DNA of 15,562 nt from JBFHER01 sp041584055 (GTDB lineage: Bacteria > Bacteroidota > Bacteroidia > Bacteroidales > UBA5342). The translations under genes and the position numbers were made by a program. This document shows, piece by piece, positions 9,072 to 15,562 of this stretch. Each line of letters starts with the position of its first letter. Position 1 is the stretch's first letter. Below the pieces are notes generated by a model, which did not search any database, was not told the DNA's origin, and saw only the letters and a list, made by a program, of their open reading frames with translations. The stretch spans positions 1 to 15,562 of the forward strand of contig JBFHER010000069.1 in the NCBI GenBank assembly GCA_041584055.1. The letters run 5' to 3'.

Positions 9072-9114
9072 TTTTCAAAAGTGGATGAATTATTTTTCAA
9101 AATTGATGGGTTAT
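9072..9114. repeat. Imperfect 22-base tandem direct repeat
   Basis: Copy 1 (9072-9093) and copy 2 (9094-9114) abut each other and match at 18 of 22 aligned columns with one gap. Both open with TTTTCAAAA, share GATG, and end TTAT. The period is about two helical turns, which would place both copies on one face of the DNA, as with tandem regulator sites. It lies about 190 bases upstream of the regulator ATG. The region is AT-rich, so chance similarity is possible. Confidence 0.45.
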
Positions 9115-9196
9115 ATGAATTTTTCTATGGTTTTTTGTAGAAAATAGCAGATAGGAAATGTATATTTTTGCTATATTATTATTGAAACAACAGGAA

Positions 9197-9267
9197 ATTA
9201 CAAAATTACAAAAGACTTAATTAAAAAATTACAAAAGAATTTGCTTGAAGTGTTAATATTTTGTAAT
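9197..9267. promoter_or_regulatory. Operator-like cluster of ATTACAAAA motifs
   Basis: ATTACAAAA occurs three times on the + strand, at 9197-9205, 9205-9213 and 9228-9236, and once exactly inverted as TTTTGTAAT at 9259-9267. The first two overlap by one base with a period of eight. The third and the inverted copy form a 9-base inverted repeat with a 22-base spacer. The left arm ends three bases before the candidate -33 box, and the right arm overlaps the candidate -7 box. That placement fits repression or autoregulation, probably by the ROK protein encoded just downstream (inference). Exact recurrence is seen directly; binding is not shown. Confidence 0.5.
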
Positions 9268-9271
9268 CTTG
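9240..9271 (+). promoter_or_regulatory. Candidate Bacteroidota-type promoter of the ROK regulator
   Basis: TTTG at 9240-9243 is followed after exactly 20 bases by TAATCTTG at 9264-9271. This matches the Bacteroidota sigma-ABfr consensus TTTG, 19-21 bases, TAnnTTTG with one mismatch in the second box. The predicted transcript would begin a few bases after 9275, leaving a short leader before the ATG at 9302. Confidence 0.45.
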
Positions 9272-9301
9272 TATAGCATAAACTTATGTAGAACTAACAG
9301 T

Positions 9302-10525
9302 ATGAAATATTGGAATTCGGAAATACAGGAAGAGCTTACCGGGCAGGAGAAAAAAAAGTTTTTGTGCAAGAAAAGAATTTTAAAAAAACTTTATCGCACA
9401 GATGCTTTGTCAGGTGCTGATATTGCCAGGATGCTAAATTTAAGCTCTCCAACCACTCAAGTGTACTTAAATGAGCTGATAAAAGAAAAATACATTGAGT
9501 ATCGAGGAAAAGGAGATTCAATTGGAGGGAGACGTCCAAATATGTACGGCTTAATTAAGAATTCGGTGTACTTGTTGGGGATTGATGTAAGTCAGAAAAA
9601 AATCTCTGTTTCTCTTTTTAATAACGATCTTGAAAATATAACGGGAATTAAAACAAAACCGTTGAAACTGGGACGTGATATTGCTGCGGTGGATGAGATA
9701 TACGATTTCGCCAAGGAAGTGATCGCAGAACAGCAGATTGATGAGACTAAAATCATAGGGATTGGTATAAATATGCCGGGTTTGATAGATTCAGAAAAGG
9801 GGATCAATTATACCTATTTAACTGAAACTAAGAAACCAATACAAAATGTGTTTCAGGATAAATTTCAGATACCAGTTTACATTGAAAACGATTCCAAAGC
9901 ACGTGCGCTTGCTGAGTTAAGACTAGGTTTAGCAAAAGAATCCCAAAATGCACTGGTCATTCAATTGGGTTGGGGGGTTGGAACTGGAATGATTCTTAAT
10001 GGCAAATTATACAAAGGAAATTCCGGGTTCTCAGGTGAGTTTAGCCACATATTAATTGAAGATGACGGACAGTTGTGTACCTGTGGAAGGAGGGGCTGTC
10101 TTGAAACCCTGGCATCAGGCAGGGCTCTGGTTGAACAGGCCACACAGGAATTAAAAAACAATCCCAATTCAATCCTCCATCAGCTTGCAATCAAGCAGGG
10201 AGGACAACTATTTCCGGATGATATTGTAAATGCAGCGAAAGGTGCTGATCAGCTCGCTCTGGCACTCATCGAAAACATGGGGCAAAAACTGGGAAAGGGC
10301 ATTTCATACTTAATACAGATACTCAATCCGGAATTAATAATTCTTGGCGGTGTCGTTTCTCAGGCAAATGAGTATTTGTTGACACCAATTAATCAGGCTT
10401 TATTCAGTTATTGCATTCCAAAACTAAGAGAAGATACGACCCTTAAAATATCTCAATTGGGAATTGAGGCCGGCGTACTTGGTGCGGTATCAGTTGTTTT
10501 GGAGAGATCAATTGATAGTCTTTAA
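9302..10525 (+). CDS. ROK-family transcriptional regulator (NagC/XylR/Mlc type)
   Basis: An N-terminal winged helix-turn-helix (about residues 23-69, ALSGADIARMLNLSSPTT and following helix) is joined through GDSIGGRRP (71-79) to a ROK sugar-binding/kinase-fold domain from about residue 85. The ROK domain has LGIDVSQKKISVSLF, IENDSKARAL with D197, a zinc site made from H249 plus CTCGRRGC (C259, C261, C266), and a late PELIILGGVVSQ strand. The length, 407 residues, is normal. I chose the ATG at 9302; an in-frame TTG at 9269 would add 11 residues but would overlap the candidate -7 promoter box. The ligand is probably an amino sugar or its phosphate, judging from the nagB-like and ROK kinase genes downstream (inference). 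Likely autoregulated through the repeats at 9197-9267. It is separated from both neighbours by about 300-370 bases and may be transcribed alone. Confidence 0.9.
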   Translation: MKYWNSEIQEELTGQEKKKFLCKKRILKKLYRTDALSGADIARMLNLSSPTTQVYLNELIKEKYIEYRGKGDSIGGRRPNMYGLIKNSVYLLGIDVSQKKISVSLFNNDLENITGIKTKPLKLGRDIAAVDEIYDFAKEVIAEQQIDETKIIGIGINMPGLIDSEKGINYTYLTETKKPIQNVFQDKFQIPVYIENDSKARALAELRLGLAKESQNALVIQLGWGVGTGMILNGKLYKGNSGFSGEFSHILIEDDGQLCTCGRRGCLETLASGRALVEQATQELKNNPNSILHQLAIKQGGQLFPDDIVNAAKGADQLALALIENMGQKLGKGISYLIQILNPELIILGGVVSQANEYLLTPINQALFSYCIPKLREDTTLKISQLGIEAGVLGAVSVVLERSIDSL

Positions 10526-10894
10526 GTTGTTTGCTGAATACCACATTATAAGAGGACGGTCTTAATTGCATTTTGGTCGATAGGTGGTTTGCTGTTGGTG
10601 TAAAATTGTACCAGAATGCAGAGTGATATATAAATAAGCGTTGCTCAATTGGACCACTGGTGGCACGTTGATTGGATGAAAGTTCTGAATACTGTTAGTC
10701 CTGATATAGAAAATGACGTATCACATGAAACGATTAGGCATTTTAAGTTTGAATTATCTCAGGTATTCCAAAATGTAACCCCATGATTTTTGAAGTCTGT
10801 AAAATCGTTTAACTAAAATATTAGGAAACAGAGTTCCATAAATGTATCGCAATAAGACCCCTTTAATGCAAGAATATAATAAATACTTATAGTT
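10526..10894. other. 369-base spacer with no confident gene; possible small ORF or gene remnant
   Basis: The stretch has no RNA gene, no strong hairpin and no good terminator that I can see. One frame on the + strand is open from 10634 to a TGA at 10784-10786 (50 codons). Its ATG-initiated part, 10676-10786, gives 36 residues (MKVLNTVSPDIENDVSHETI and so on). The peptide reads as fairly protein-like (amphipathic, few rare residues), so it may be a small protein or the decayed end of a lost gene, but I recognise no family. A TAAGTTTG box at 10744-10751 matches the -7 consensus but lacks a partner box. The promoter for the downstream nagB-like gene probably lies somewhere here. Confidence 0.4.
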
Positions 10895-13219
10895 ATGGCT
10901 GGATTAAATATGTCGGAAGTTGAAAATAGCTTCTTAAAGAAATCAGGGATTGGTAAGACAACAACCAAGTTACCGTATATACCTGTTGACAACTTTCCAA
11001 AATTAGGCTTGTTTACGGCCCTTCGATTTTTGGAGTGGGTAGGAGAAAATCCTGAGGGTGTTATTAGTTTGCCTACGGGTAAAACACCCGAATATTTTAT
11101 TCGGTGGACGCAATTCCTTTTAGATAACTGGAACAATTCAAAAGGGAAAAAAATTCGTTTAGAGAATGGCTTAAATGTTGATCAAAAACCTGATTTAAGC
11201 AAACTTCACTTCGTGCAGATAGATGAGTTTTATCCCATCAATTCAGATCAGCATAATAGCTTTTATCACTACGTGAGTGAGTATTATATCAAAGGCTTTG
11301 GCTTGGATCCGAAACGGGCTTTATTGATTAACTCAAATAAAATCCCACTGGTTGACGGCAAGCACTTTTCTGAAGTTTTTCCGGATAGCATTGTGGACCT
11401 GTCGCTGCGCTATCGTGAAGCCAAAACAAAACAAGAACAGGAACAACAACAATCAATCTTTATGATTGATGACTGGTGTGTGGCGTATGAACAAAAGGTA
11501 AGGGAGAAAGGAGGGATTGGATTTTTTCTGGGGGGAGTTGGCCCCGATGGACATATTGCGTTTAACACCAGAGGATCTGATCATTATTCAACAACACGTC
11601 TTACGACAACAAATTTTCAAACCCAGGCACAGGCCGCCGGTGATTTAGGTGGTATCGAAGTATCAAGAAACAGGCTCGTAATAACCATCGGATTAGAAAC
11701 AATCACCTACAATAAAAACGCGGTGGCATTAATCTTTGCTGCCGGAGAGGCAAAGGCAGATGTTATAAAAAATGCCCTGGAAAGTGCACCTACTGTTTTG
11801 TTTCCGGCGACTGTGCTTCAGCGTCTTCCAAACTGTCGTTTTTATATCACCTCAAGCGCCGGTGTTAAATTAAACGATAGTATCGATGCCTATTATAAGA
11901 CAGGAGAATGGACGCAGGAAAAAACTGAAAGGGCAATCATTGACCTGTGTAATAAAATTGGAAAGTTCGGACCTAAACTTCAACTTGAAGATTTAAAAGC
12001 TGATCCCTACTGTCGACTGATTCCCAACCTGTCAATTGGAACTGTTCAGGAAGTTATTGATGCCATGAAAAAGAAAATCGCGAATGGATTGAAGCGTGAG
12101 ACAAATCAGACGTTCTATCATACCGGCCCACATCACGATGATATTCAATTGGGACTTCAACCTCATGTTGGCCGTTTGCTGAGGGAAAAATCCAATGAAT
12201 CATATTTTTCTGTATTAACTTCCGGATTTACAGCAGTTACAAATGATTTTGTGACGGATACCCTACTCAATACTAAAAAGTTTTTGGAGAATGGCCAGAT
12301 CCAAATGGTTAAGTTCCCTGATTTTTTTGAAACGGGATACAAATATAAGTGGGATAAAGATGTTTACCATTTTCTTATTAAAGTAGCTTCGGGTGAGCCT
12401 ATGGAGCGCGTACGGGGATTGTGTCACCGCGTGGTAAGGGCAATCGTATCCATCTGGGAAGTCAAGAATGTAGAGCAGTTAAGGGATACAATTAATGCTA
12501 TTTTGGTTAATATAAGAGATAGCTACGAAGGACAGAAGAATCCGCCTAAAATACAGAAACTGAAGGGAATGATCCGCGAGTTTGAAGAGGAATTGGTTTG
12601 GGCCCATTCAGGTGTTCAGGTAAAGAATGTACATCATCTAAGACTTGGGTTCTATACTGGTGATATTTTCACTGAGCAACCAAACCGTGAACGAGATGTG
12701 GCACCCATTCTGGATGAATTAAGAAGCATTAAACCAACTGTGATCAGTCTGGCACTTGATCCGGAAGGAAGTGGCCCTGATACACATTATAAGGTTTTAC
12801 AGGCCATCGCCGATGCGGTTAGAGAGTGGGGCAAAGAAGAGGATTTAAGTAAGCTGAGGATTTGGGGTTATCGCAATGTCTGGTATAAATTCCACCCGGC
12901 AGATGTGAATGTGGTGGTGCCTGTGAGTATCAATGGGATGGATGTCCTCGAAAAATCATTCTCAGACTGTTATCTTAGTCAGGTCAATGCCTCTTTTCCA
13001 AGTCATGAGCATGATGGGAAATTTAGTACACTGGCTCAAAATATTTGGGTGGAGCAATTGGCTAAAGTGCAACACCTGCTGGGAAAGGACTTTTTCTACA
13101 CAAGTGAAGATCCAATGATTCGTGCCAGTCATGGCTTAATCTTTTTTAAAGAGATGAATGTTGATGAATTTCTGGCTCAGGCACGCGAATTGGAAAAATC
13201 CATGGAAGGCATCGTTTAA
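10895..13219 (+). CDS. nagB: Glucosamine-6-phosphate deaminase-like domain fused to PIG-L/LmbE deacetylase-like domain
   Basis: This 774-residue protein has no signal peptide and is cytoplasmic. Residues about 25-330 are NagB-like: SLPTGKTPEYF, QIDEFYPI with D110 (matching the E. coli NagB proton-transfer Asp72), and GGVGPDGHIAFN with D218 and H220 (Asp141, His143). The next position is T225 where NagB normally has Glu148 (FNEP becomes FNTR). An insertion of about 45 residues, including a Gln/Glu-rich run, precedes this block. Residues about 405-680 look like PIG-L/LmbE, a zinc-dependent N-acetylglucosaminyl deacetylase fold: GPHHDDIQLG with H413, D415 and D416, and GPDTHYKVL with H631 as possible third zinc ligand. 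Bacteroidota carry such NagB-PIG-L fusions. Deamination of GlcN-6-P to Fru-6-P, and possibly deacetylation of GlcNAc-6-P, is inferred. The nagB symbol refers to the N-terminal domain only. The ROK kinase starts 67 bases downstream. Confidence 0.85.
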   Translation: MAGLNMSEVENSFLKKSGIGKTTTKLPYIPVDNFPKLGLFTALRFLEWVGENPEGVISLPTGKTPEYFIRWTQFLLDNWNNSKGKKIRLENGLNVDQKPDLSKLHFVQIDEFYPINSDQHNSFYHYVSEYYIKGFGLDPKRALLINSNKIPLVDGKHFSEVFPDSIVDLSLRYREAKTKQEQEQQQSIFMIDDWCVAYEQKVREKGGIGFFLGGVGPDGHIAFNTRGSDHYSTTRLTTTNFQTQAQAAGDLGGIEVSRNRLVITIGLETITYNKNAVALIFAAGEAKADVIKNALESAPTVLFPATVLQRLPNCRFYITSSAGVKLNDSIDAYYKTGEWTQEKTERAIIDLCNKIGKFGPKLQLEDLKADPYCRLIPNLSIGTVQEVIDAMKKKIANGLKRETNQTFYHTGPHHDDIQLGLQPHVGRLLREKSNESYFSVLTSGFTAVTNDFVTDTLLNTKKFLENGQIQMVKFPDFFETGYKYKWDKDVYHFLIKVASGEPMERVRGLCHRVVRAIVSIWEVKNVEQLRDTINAILVNIRDSYEGQKNPPKIQKLKGMIREFEEELVWAHSGVQVKNVHHLRLGFYTGDIFTEQPNRERDVAPILDELRSIKPTVISLALDPEGSGPDTHYKVLQAIADAVREWGKEEDLSKLRIWGYRNVWYKFHPADVNVVVPVSINGMDVLEKSFSDCYLSQVNASFPSHEHDGKFSTLAQNIWVEQLAKVQHLLGKDFFYTSEDPMIRASHGLIFFKEMNVDEFLAQARELEKSMEGIV

Positions 13220-13286
13220 GTAGTGTACTTCTATAAATAGCCGCTTTCCTTAGGGGCAATCGGTATTAGTAATAAGCTGAAATACA

Positions 13287-14189
13287 ATGGACAAAGAAAT
13301 AATCGTTGGTGTTGACATAGGTGGTACTTCCATCGAGGCAGGTTGCATCGTAAATAAAAAAATGGAAAAACTCTCTTTGCAACCAACCGGAGCACATCGC
13401 GGTAAAGAGGAAATTCTAAATACCCTTTATGAAACCATCGAACAGGTATTGTTGCCTGGGACTCTGGCCATTGGTGTTGGTGTGCCCGGACTACTCGATG
13501 CCGAAAAAGGTGAGATTCTGAATATTTCCAATATCCCATCATGGAATCAACTCCCCTTGAAGGAGGCGCTGGAAAAACGATTTAAGTTACCCGTCTTTGT
13601 GAACAATGATGCCAATTGTTTTGCCCTTGGAGAAAAGCATTTCGGTAAAGGACAGCCATATAAAAACATGGTTGCCATAGCACTGGGGACTGGTGTTGGT
13701 GGGGGCGTGATAATTCAGGATAAATTGTATCCCGGCATGTTTGGTGGCGCCGGGGAAGTTGGCATGTGGCCTTACAAAGATGCCACCTTTGAGATGTATT
13801 GCGGGAGTGCGTATTTCATCAAAAAACACCATGCAACGGGCAAGGAACTTTACGATATGGCGCTAGCAGGTGATTTGAGCGCACAGGAAATATTTAATGA
13901 TTTCGGAACAAATATTGGAAAACTTGTAAAAAACATACTTTACATTCTGGCCCCTGATGCCATTATCCTCGGAGGTTCTATAAGTCAGTCTTTTAGCCTT
14001 TTTGAGGCAGGAATGAAAAGAGAACTGAGCGATTTTCCTTTTGAAGCAATTAAAAAAAAGATTGTTATCGAACAATCTCAATTAAATAATATTGCTACTT
14101 TAGGGGCTGCCGGATTGTACTACAATGGTCAAGCCTTGCAAATGATGCCTTCTGTATTCGAAGGAAATGTGATGGAAAAAATGTCATGA
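13287..14189 (+). CDS. ROK-family sugar kinase, possible GlcNAc kinase
   Basis: This is a 300-residue stand-alone ROK kinase without a DNA-binding domain. It has the phosphate-binding VGVDIGGTS (D10-T14), VGVPGLLD, FVNNDANCFALGE with catalytic-base candidate D108, ALGTGVGGGVI, and PDAIILGGSIS near the C-terminus. The classic ROK zinc motif (CxCGxxGC) is absent: after GEVGMWPY the protein reads FEMYCGSAYF, leaving a single Cys, a variant I believe occurs in other short Bacteroidota ROK kinases. The family includes glucose, fructose, N-acetylmannosamine and N-acetylglucosamine kinases. GlcNAc is favoured by the nagB-like fusion just upstream and the GlcNAc-sulfatase-like gene, but mannose or glucose cannot be excluded. 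Cytoplasmic. It starts at an ATG 67 bases after the fusion gene, with no terminator between them, so co-transcription is likely. Confidence 0.87.
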   Translation: MDKEIIVGVDIGGTSIEAGCIVNKKMEKLSLQPTGAHRGKEEILNTLYETIEQVLLPGTLAIGVGVPGLLDAEKGEILNISNIPSWNQLPLKEALEKRFKLPVFVNNDANCFALGEKHFGKGQPYKNMVAIALGTGVGGGVIIQDKLYPGMFGGAGEVGMWPYKDATFEMYCGSAYFIKKHHATGKELYDMALAGDLSAQEIFNDFGTNIGKLVKNILYILAPDAIILGGSISQSFSLFEAGMKRELSDFPFEAIKKKIVIEQSQLNNIATLGAAGLYYNGQALQMMPSVFEGNVMEKMS

Positions 14190-14238
14190 TTTGAAGGTAT
14201 CGGTTGTTTTTTGTGTGATCAAATTAAGCAAAAGAACC

Positions 14239-15357
14239 ATGAAGAGACGTTTTATTTTTAATACCATGCTTGCTACCTTAGTGGCAATGATGCTACCTGC
14301 TGTGCTGTCCTGTAAAAAAACGACTCCTCCAATGAATTTCATGGACCGCATTTTACCGGCCCCCAAAGGCGGTGGGTATGAGGATCCTGACTATTGGGTG
14401 TGGGGCTCATCTGTGATTAAAGGAGAGGATCAAAAATACCACATGTTTGCCAGTAGGTGGGTGAAAGAAGTGGGCTTTGGGAAATGGGTCACCAATTCTG
14501 AAGTGGTGCATGCAGTGGCTGATACACCTGTGGGACCTTACAAAACAGTGGATGTGGCACTTCCCATGCGTGGCAGGGAGTTTTGGGATGGGATGTGCAC
14601 CCATAATCCAAGGGTGGTGAAGTACGGAGACAAGTATTTGCTTTATTACTTTGGAACCACTTATGATTTTGAACAGCCAACAGTAGAAAATAAAGAACTG
14701 TCACGGGAAAACTGGACCAAAGCATGGATGAACAAGCGCATCGGTATGGCCATGAGTGAAAGTGTTTATGGGCCATGGAAACGCCTGGATAAACCGGTGA
14801 TTGAACCCCGTCCCGGTCATTGGGATGCTTCCATTACCTCAAACCCGGCACCGGTGGTAAACGAAGCAACAGGGGAAATTCTTTTGATGTACAAATCCTC
14901 AAGCGAAGGTCCAAATCCGCCACTTTTACTTGGTGTTTCCAAAGCAAGCAAGCCGGAAGGACCATATGAACGCTTAAGTGACGAGCCTGTGTTCAGGTTT
15001 GAAACACCGGGAAATGATCATGTGGATGTAGAAGATCCTTACATCTGGTGGAATGGAGAACGGTATGAAGCAATCATTAAAGATCGCTCCGGAGAAATAT
15101 GCGGCGAAGAGGGAGGCGGAATTCATGCCTGGTCAGAAGACGGCATCAACTGGCATTTGTTTGATCAGGTGAAAGCTTACAGCAGGGATATTTTATGGGA
15201 TGATGGAACCACAACACATCAGAACCATTTTGAAAGGCCTTTCCTTCTGATTGAGGACGGTGTTCCAACACATTTTTTTGCGGCTACCGGAAACGGAGAT
15301 AAGGCGTGGAGCTTTGATAAAACGTGGAACATGGTGATTCCTCTAAAAACAAAATGA
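14239..15357 (+). CDS. Five-bladed beta-propeller glycoside hydrolase-like lipoprotein (GH43-like)
   Basis: The ATG at 14239 gives a clear lipoprotein signal, MKRRFIFNTMLATLVAMM ending AVLSC (C25); an in-frame TTG at 14191 only adds an implausible extension. The 372-residue protein has the repeated WD/NP-type strands of the GH43/GH32/GH117-like five-bladed propellers: GGGYEDPDYW (acidic E48, D49, D51), HNPRVVKYGDKYLLYYFG starting at H122, WDASITSNPAPVV, and VDVEDPYIWWNGERYEAI with E265 and D266. Acidic residues at the starts of blades are where catalytic groups sit in such enzymes, but I cannot name the exact family or substrate. Similar Bacteroidota proteins are usually annotated only as glycoside hydrolase family proteins. 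It starts 49 bases after the kinase stop. The chain ends with a full-length-looking TWNMVIPLK strand. Confidence 0.78.
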   Translation: MKRRFIFNTMLATLVAMMLPAVLSCKKTTPPMNFMDRILPAPKGGGYEDPDYWVWGSSVIKGEDQKYHMFASRWVKEVGFGKWVTNSEVVHAVADTPVGPYKTVDVALPMRGREFWDGMCTHNPRVVKYGDKYLLYYFGTTYDFEQPTVENKELSRENWTKAWMNKRIGMAMSESVYGPWKRLDKPVIEPRPGHWDASITSNPAPVVNEATGEILLMYKSSSEGPNPPLLLGVSKASKPEGPYERLSDEPVFRFETPGNDHVDVEDPYIWWNGERYEAIIKDRSGEICGEEGGGIHAWSEDGINWHLFDQVKAYSRDILWDDGTTTHQNHFERPFLLIEDGVPTHFFAATGNGDKAWSFDKTWNMVIPLKTK

Positions 15358-15422
15358 TCTTTGAAAAATAAAATTGTTTTAAACAAAAGGTATGGTATCC
15401 ATTATTTTGTAGGACATAGCGA

Positions 15423-15562
15423 ATGAAAATTTTTAATAAAGGAATGGTCGTCATCAGCTTAGGGATGGCTTGCCTGTTTGTCAGCTCATGTGAAAAGAAA
15501 CCTTCAGTCATAAGCATTGAATCGCTTTTAAACGAAATGATTGACAAGGATGCTGTGGCCAG
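15423..15562 (+). CDS. Lipoprotein, N-terminal fragment, possibly DUF2961/GH172
   Basis: Only the first 46 or so codons are inside the window and the frame stays open to the end. The ATG at 15423 gives a lipoprotein signal: MKIFNK, a hydrophobic core, and lipobox VSSC (C23) followed by EKK. The start of the mature part, SIESLLNEMIDKDAVA, resembles the opening of DUF2961 proteins (now GH172), which commonly begin with a Ser-Leu-Leu-x-Glu-Met-x-Asp-x-(D/S)-Ala pattern. That recognition is from memory of a short motif, so the family call is weak, while the lipoprotein call is firmer. It starts 65 bases after the propeller gene and probably belongs to the same transcription unit. Confidence 0.5.
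   Translation, partial: MKIFNKGMVVISLGMACLFVSSCEKKPSVISIESLLNEMIDKDAVA

Larger units (their letters stand above)
9006..9301. other. Non-coding control region between the sulfatase operon and the ROK regulator
   Basis: These 296 AT-rich bases hold no convincing reading frame. They contain, in order, a 22-base tandem direct repeat (9072-9114), an isolated TATTTTTG box (9163-9170) without a well-spaced partner, three direct copies of a 9-base motif plus one inverted copy (9197-9267), and a candidate Bacteroidota promoter (9240-9271). No rho-independent terminator with a clear GC stem was seen after the sulfatase stop, so read-through into the regulator gene is possible. Confidence 0.7.

Noticed and set aside
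9134..9170. TTTG (9134-9137) with TATTTTTG (9163-9170) as a promoter
   Set aside because: The second box matches the consensus exactly, but the 25-base spacing is outside the usual 19-21; the pair at 9240-9271 is better.
9269..9301. TTG-initiated extension of the ROK regulator
   Set aside because: It adds 11 residues unlike ROK N-termini and overlaps the candidate -7 box, while a good ATG exists at 9302.
10813..11136. A 107-codon - strand frame crossing the 5' end of the nagB-like gene
   Set aside because: Most of it overlaps the conserved start of the NagB-like domain on the + strand, and its translation resembles no protein family I know.
14191..14238. TTG-initiated extension of the propeller lipoprotein
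   Set aside because: The ATG at 14239 begins directly with a proper lipoprotein signal; the extension would place a second hydrophobic stretch before it.
15374..15386. Palindrome TTGTTTTAAACAA before the last gene
   Set aside because: It is short, AT-only apart from two bases, and the odd-centred arms are only six bases; this is expected by chance in AT-rich spacers, and it is not a terminator because it has no GC stem.

Overview
The window looks like chromosomal DNA of a Bacteroidota bacterium; a marine or gut Bacteroidales/Marinilabiliales relative is my guess, not proven. The reasons are the protein families present, many SpII lipoprotein signals (several with Cys-Lys just after the cleavage site), moderate-to-low GC, little recognisable Shine-Dalgarno sequence, and a candidate promoter of the Bacteroidota type (TTTG, 20 bases, then a TAnnTTTG-like box). 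All genes are on the + strand. I see no tRNA, rRNA, CRISPR, insertion sequence or integrase.

Region 1 (1-9005) is a very compact glycan-degradation operon: the C-terminal end of a GH130 mannoside phosphorylase/hydrolase, a secreted GHL10-like (beta/alpha)-barrel putative glycosidase, a GH92 alpha-mannosidase lipoprotein, a CBM9-like lipoprotein, a large transglutaminase-like multidomain lipoprotein, and a sulfatase resembling N-acetylglucosamine-6-sulfatases. Gene junctions are +39, -4, +1, -4 and -14 (or +10) bases, so co-transcription and translational coupling are likely.

Region 2 (9006-14189) is a control and GlcNAc-catabolism module: a non-coding control region with repeats and a candidate promoter, a ROK-family winged-helix regulator, a 369-base spacer with no confident gene, a NagB-like glucosamine-6-phosphate deaminase fused to a PIG-L/LmbE deacetylase-like domain, and a ROK sugar kinase.

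Region 3 (14190-15562) returns to secreted glycan hydrolysis: a five-bladed beta-propeller (GH43-like) lipoprotein and the start of another lipoprotein that may be a DUF2961/GH172 protein and runs off the window.

Working model (inference): outside the inner membrane, sulfate is removed from 6-sulfated GlcNAc and alpha-mannose is trimmed, as on sulfated N-glycan-like or algal/animal sulfated mannose-GlcNAc glycans. GH130 then splits the remaining mannoside. In the cytoplasm the ROK kinase phosphorylates GlcNAc, and the PIG-L/NagB fusion might both deacetylate and deaminate it, since no nagA is seen here. The ROK regulator would sense an intermediate and control the locus. The most unusual items are the PIG-L/NagB fusion with a changed active-site position, the transglutaminase-like protein with a second, His-less copy of its catalytic fold, and the repeat-rich promoter of the ROK regulator.
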